A program made the translations under genes and the position numbers. This document shows, piece by piece, positions 31,174 through 34,119 of a stretch of DNA of 34,119 nt. A model generated the notes under the pieces. The model worked only from the letters and a program-made list of their open reading frames with translations, was not told the DNA's origin and ran no database searches. The stretch is from assembly GCA_910579115.1 (NCBI GenBank), contig CAJTSO010000018.1:1-34119 (forward strand), in the 5' to 3' direction. This stretch comes from an uncultured Selenomonadaceae bacterium. GTDB lineage: Bacteria; Bacillota; Negativicutes; Selenomonadales; Selenomonadaceae. How positions within the stretch are numbered: position 1 is the stretch's first letter; every line of letters starts with the position of its first letter.

Positions 31174-32367
31174 TTAAGCCTTCGGTGTGATCTTTTCCTT
31201 CATGACAGTCTGGCCATCTTTGTACTCAAGAATAACGACAGACTTGACAGGATTGTGATTCTTGTCCATGGTGATATTACCGGTGCCTACAGCCAAGTCC
31301 TTTGTTTCCTCAAGCGCCTTGGTAATCTTGACCGGATCATCGCTGCCGGCCCGCTTTATGGCATCGGTCACGAGAATCCCCGCATCGTAGCCGAGAGCCG
31401 CGAACACGTTGGGAACCTCATTGTACTTCTTCTTGTAGGCGTTGATGAAGCCCTGGACCTCCTTGTCCTGATCGGAGTAATGCGTTGAGAAGTAAGTGTT
31501 GTTGAGGGCATCCTTACCGGCCAGTTCTATGGTCTTGGCATCATCCCAGCCGTCGGTGCCGAGCATGGGGCAGGTGATACCCAGCTCACGGGCCTGCTTG
31601 ACGATCTTGCCCACTTCTTCATAGTAAGCCGGAACGAAGATGATATCAGCATTTGCCCCCTTCAGCTTTGTGAGGGTTGCCTTGAAATCCTGATCCTTCT
31701 GAAGGAAAGCTTCCTGCATGAGGACTTTTCCCCCGGCCGCTTCAAACTTCTCTTTGAACACCTCTCCCAGGCTCTTGGAGTAATCGGAGCTGGAGTCTAT
31801 GTAGACAACGGCAGTTTTTGCATTGAGGCTCTTGGCGGCAAAGGTGGCCATAACGTCGCCCTGGAGCGGGTCAATAAAGCAGCTGCGGAAGATGAAGGGC
31901 TTAACCGCGCCGTTCTCGACAGTTACCTTCGGACTGGTCGCGGCCGGTCCGACAACGGGAATCTTCGCGTCGTTGGCGATCTGAACCTCAGCCATAACGC
32001 CGCCGGTGGTAGCCGGTCCGACAATGACTCTCACCTTATCAGAGGAAATCAGCTTGGTCGCGGCATTGGCCGCCTCAGCCGGATCAGACTTGGTATCAGC
32101 TTTTACGATGACGATTTTCTTGCCCAGGACACCGCCTTTGGCATTGATCTCCTCCAAAGCCAGGTCAAGTCCCTTGAAGCACGCATTGCCGTAGTTGGCT
32201 ACGCCGCCGGTCATTTCAAAGTTCGCGCCGATTTTGATGTCGCCGCCTGCCTTTGCTCCATCGTCAGCTTTCTTTTCGCCGCCACCGCACCCGGTGAGGA
32301 CTGCGCCCATGAGAGCGGTCCCGGTCAGAAGGCTCATGGCCTTCAACATTTTCTTGCCGAATTTCAT
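31174..32367 (-). CDS. livK: Branched-chain amino acid-binding lipoprotein LivK/LivJ
   Basis: A 397-residue periplasmic-type binding protein anchored as a lipoprotein: signal peptide KKMLKAMSLLTGTALMG and lipobox LTGC with the lipidated cysteine at 27, followed by a GGGEKK linker. The type I fold has IKIGANFEMTGGVANYGNAC, then VIVGPATTGGVMAEVQIAND, VPVVGPAATSPKVT-like region (IPVVGPAATSPKVT) and FVPAYYEEVGKIVKQARELG. It delivers leucine, isoleucine, valine or a related amino acid to LivHM. I start at the ATG at 32365-32367 with GGAGGG upstream; the open frame extends 21 codons further through the terminator hairpin and is not used. It has its own promoter. Confidence 0.96.
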   Translation of the reverse strand: MKFGKKMLKAMSLLTGTALMGAVLTGCGGGEKKADDGAKAGGDIKIGANFEMTGGVANYGNACFKGLDLALEEINAKGGVLGKKIVIVKADTKSDPAEAANAATKLISSDKVRVIVGPATTGGVMAEVQIANDAKIPVVGPAATSPKVTVENGAVKPFIFRSCFIDPLQGDVMATFAAKSLNAKTAVVYIDSSSDYSKSLGEVFKEKFEAAGGKVLMQEAFLQKDQDFKATLTKLKGANADIIFVPAYYEEVGKIVKQARELGITCPMLGTDGWDDAKTIELAGKDALNNTYFSTHYSDQDKEVQGFINAYKKKYNEVPNVFAALGYDAGILVTDAIKRAGSDDPVKITKALEETKDLAVGTGNITMDKNHNPVKSVVILEYKDGQTVMKEKITPKA

Positions 32368-32411
32368 TTCAATCCCTCCAAAATATTTCCCTTTCAGGCT
32401 GGCTTTCAAAT

Positions 32412-32455
32412 AAAAAAGCCCGTCAGTCACAACCTTCCATGAGACTAACGGGCTT
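32412..32455 (-). terminator. Terminator overlapping the livK promoter and leader
   Basis: AAGCCCGTCAGTC (32416-32428) and GACTAACGGGCTT (32443-32455) form a 13-bp stem with one wobble/mismatch, followed on the minus strand by T residues. The upstream arm lies at about -6 to +7 of the predicted livK start, so only transcripts arriving from hypD can form the full stem. Confidence 0.75.
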
Positions 32456-32485
32456 ATTATATGTTACAAGTTTACAATTAGTCAA
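32456..32485 (-). promoter_or_regulatory. livK promoter
   Basis: On the minus strand TTGACT (32480-32485) and consensus TATAAT (32456-32461) with an 18-base spacer. Transcription should begin near 32449, about 80 bases before the livK start codon. Confidence 0.8.
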
Positions 32486-32637
32486 GTACAAAATGGGGAA
32501 TTTTTATGTATACTTAGGAACATTTTCATTGTGATGCCATTATTCAGAAAAATGCAACCGGCGTTTTCCTTCCTGCTTACGCTCAATGCCTGCATTACGC
32601 ATACAGAAAACCGTCAGGCTTCAATATCATACGAATC

Positions 32638-33777
32638 TCATTTCGGCAGAACAAATTTCCCCGCCCCGTATTTGTACCAGGCCGCACAGGTTCCCTCCAC
32701 GGAAACCATACAGGGTCCGACGGGATGGCGGTCGGTACACCCCCGGCCAAAAAGCGGGCAGTCCTTTGGGGTCACCGCTCCCGTGAGAATTTCACCGCAG
32801 CGGCACAAACGGCTGACAGCGGCGCCCGCGCTTTCTTTTGCTGCTTCGGTCACTGGCAGCTGCCGGCGGGCATCATAGGAAGCGTATTCCTCCCGCAGGG
32901 ACAGTCCAGATTCCTCCAGCCAGCCAAGTCCCCGCCACTTTTCACCGGTCTCCTGAAATACCTGCATCATCACTTTTCGGGCCGTGGGATTTCCCTCCTC
33001 CCGCACAACGGAAGGATAGAGGTTTTCCACCGCCGATACCTTGTCCCGGATCAGCTCAGACAGCCGCAGAATAGCCGCCATGATCCCCAGAGGCTCAAAG
33101 CCGGTAACAACGCCCCGCTGACCATAAGTCTTGAGAAAATCAAATTCCCGCCGGCCGGTAACCACCGCCACATGCCCCGGCAGAATAAATCCGTCGATAC
33201 GGTGAGGCATATCCAGTATCGCCTTCATCGCCGGAGGCACCAGCTTGTGGGCCGTGAGGAGATATAGATTCTCTGTCCCCGCCTCCTCCGCCGCCAGAAC
33301 AAGCGCCGCGGCCGCCGGGGCCGTTGTCTCAAAGCCCACCGCCAGGTATACGACTTGCCTGTCCGGATTTTCCCGGGCTATATCAAGAGCCTCCAAAGGT
33401 GAATAGATCACCCTGATATCGGCCCCCCTCGCTTTAGCCTCCGCCAAATTTTTCGGTTCTGTCCCATTCAGGCCGGTACCCGGTACCTTCAGCAAATCCC
33501 CGAATACCGCAATAATCACCTCCGGCCTGCCGGCAAGGGAAACAGCTTCATCAATGTAACCATCCACCGTGACGCAAACCGGACAGCCCGGCCCCGATAC
33601 CAGCTCCACCGCGGCTGGCAGCAGCTGCCGCAATCCGGAGCGGAAAATCGTGACGGTATGAGTCCCGCAGACTTCCATAAAGCGCAAGGGATTCTTCTCG
33701 TTGCGGCGGCAGGCGGCCGCCGCCTCAGCAATCCTGCGGACTATGTTTTGAGCCGCGCCTGCTATATCTCCGCTCAT
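32638..33777 (-). CDS. hypD: Hydrogenase maturation factor HypD
   Basis: A 379-residue HypD, the iron-sulfur scaffold that with HypC carries the Fe(CN)2CO unit for [NiFe]-hydrogenase. Motifs are FMEVCGTHTVTIFRSGL, SGPGCPVCVT, GDLLKVPGTG, VGFETTAPA, FILPGHVAVVTG, and the C-terminal cysteine cluster CRCGEILTG, KDCPLFGRGC and GPCMVSVEGTC. The ATG at 33775-33777 overlaps the hypC stop by four bases (ATGA); the longer frame upstream lies inside hypC. No hydrogenase structural gene is in the window. Confidence 0.97.
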   Translation of the reverse strand: MSGDIAGAAQNIVRRIAEAAAACRRNEKNPLRFMEVCGTHTVTIFRSGLRQLLPAAVELVSGPGCPVCVTVDGYIDEAVSLAGRPEVIIAVFGDLLKVPGTGLNGTEPKNLAEAKARGADIRVIYSPLEALDIARENPDRQVVYLAVGFETTAPAAAALVLAAEEAGTENLYLLTAHKLVPPAMKAILDMPHRIDGFILPGHVAVVTGRREFDFLKTYGQRGVVTGFEPLGIMAAILRLSELIRDKVSAVENLYPSVVREEGNPTARKVMMQVFQETGEKWRGLGWLEESGLSLREEYASYDARRQLPVTEAAKESAGAAVSRLCRCGEILTGAVTPKDCPLFGRGCTDRHPVGPCMVSVEGTCAAWYKYGAGKFVLPK

Positions 33778-34076
33778 GATTTCTGACCCGCGATAAAATC
33801 TGCCGAAGGGCGCATGGCCGCTATCTCCGCGGCCAGGGACTCCTGTAACTGACCGGTCCGCCCGGCTCCCCCAATCTCCCGCCACAGGGCCTGAGACTCC
33901 AAGGCAAGGTGTTCATCGACGATCTCCATGGCAAAGCCGGCATGAACCAGCACGAAGTCCCCCACCTTTGCCTGGGGCAGCAGCATAAGGCTGGCTCTTC
34001 GGGAAACCCCGTCCAGAGTCACTGTCGCCAGGCCGTTTTCTATTGCCGTTATTTTTGCCGGTGCTGCCAAACACAT
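33774..34076 (-). CDS. hypC: Hydrogenase assembly chaperone HypC
   Basis: A 100-residue HypC/HupF chaperone. It starts MCLAAPAKI with the essential cysteine at 2, continues GVSRRASLMLLPQAKVGDFVLVHAGFAMEIVDEH, shown here as the typical fold, and has a 25-residue tail somewhat longer than in many HypC. It carries the iron cofactor between HypD and the hydrogenase large subunit. GAGG lies nine bases before the ATG at 34074-34076. The 43 bases upstream to the window edge probably hold the end of another gene (hypF or similar cannot be shown). Confidence 0.93.
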   Translation of the reverse strand: MCLAAPAKITAIENGLATVTLDGVSRRASLMLLPQAKVGDFVLVHAGFAMEIVDEHLALESQALWREIGGAGRTGQLQESLAAEIAAMRPSADFIAGQKS

Positions 34077-34119
34077 TTTTATTACCTCTGCTTGTAATTG
34101 AGATCCTTTTGTTTCATTA

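Noticed and set aside
34077..34119. 3' end of a gene upstream of hypC
   Set aside because: A short frame ends in TAA here, but too few codons are visible to name it or choose the frame.

Overview
The window is about 34 kb of chromosomal DNA with fairly high G+C. It looks like a strictly anaerobic, low-G+C-clade Gram-positive relative (Bacillota; Negativicutes or Clostridia are both possible). Clues are a SCIFF ranthipeptide with its radical-SAM maturase, the rapZ-yvcK-whiA cluster, a monofunctional AroH-type chorismate mutase, a ribosomal L10 leader, hydrogenase maturation genes hypC-hypD, and AGGAGG-type ribosome binding sites. No 16S gene or lineage-specific marker is present, so the placement is an inference. 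Almost every gene is on the minus strand. The exception is a short plus-strand island at 10.6-12.2 kb (HPt protein and tyrosine recombinase).

In the minus-strand direction of transcription (high to low coordinates): hypC-hypD (hydrogenase cofactor assembly); a branched-chain amino acid ABC importer livK-livH-livM-livG-livF, with livK driven by its own promoter and separated from livH by a 389-bp repeat-rich gap; a four-tRNA operon (fMet, Tyr, Thr, Met); rpmG-secE-nusG-rplK-rplA-rplJ-rplL, closed by a terminator so that purC, not rpoB, is next; purC; then a long operon of HAD phosphatase, rapZ, yvcK, whiA, a polysaccharide deacetylase and a large secreted protein of unknown function; the SCIFF peptide and its maturase; mscL and ilvA.

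Beyond the plus-strand island the minus-strand genes continue: an AzgA/NCS2-like permease, a secreted glucosaminidase, a UbiB-family atypical kinase, aroH and ridA; then transketolase; then a divergent ftsZ homologue, an AI-2E family membrane protein and rsmI, which runs off the left edge.

Most genes are well-known housekeeping families. The less ordinary items are the divergent FtsZ, an active-site change in AroH, a long imperfect inverted repeat before the transketolase gene, a small interspersed repeat family (two copies seen), an upstream terminator that overlaps the livK promoter, the break between rplL and rpoB, and an unrecognised secreted protein coupled to a deacetylase. I found no CRISPR array, no insertion sequence, no prophage module and no convincing wholly new system.
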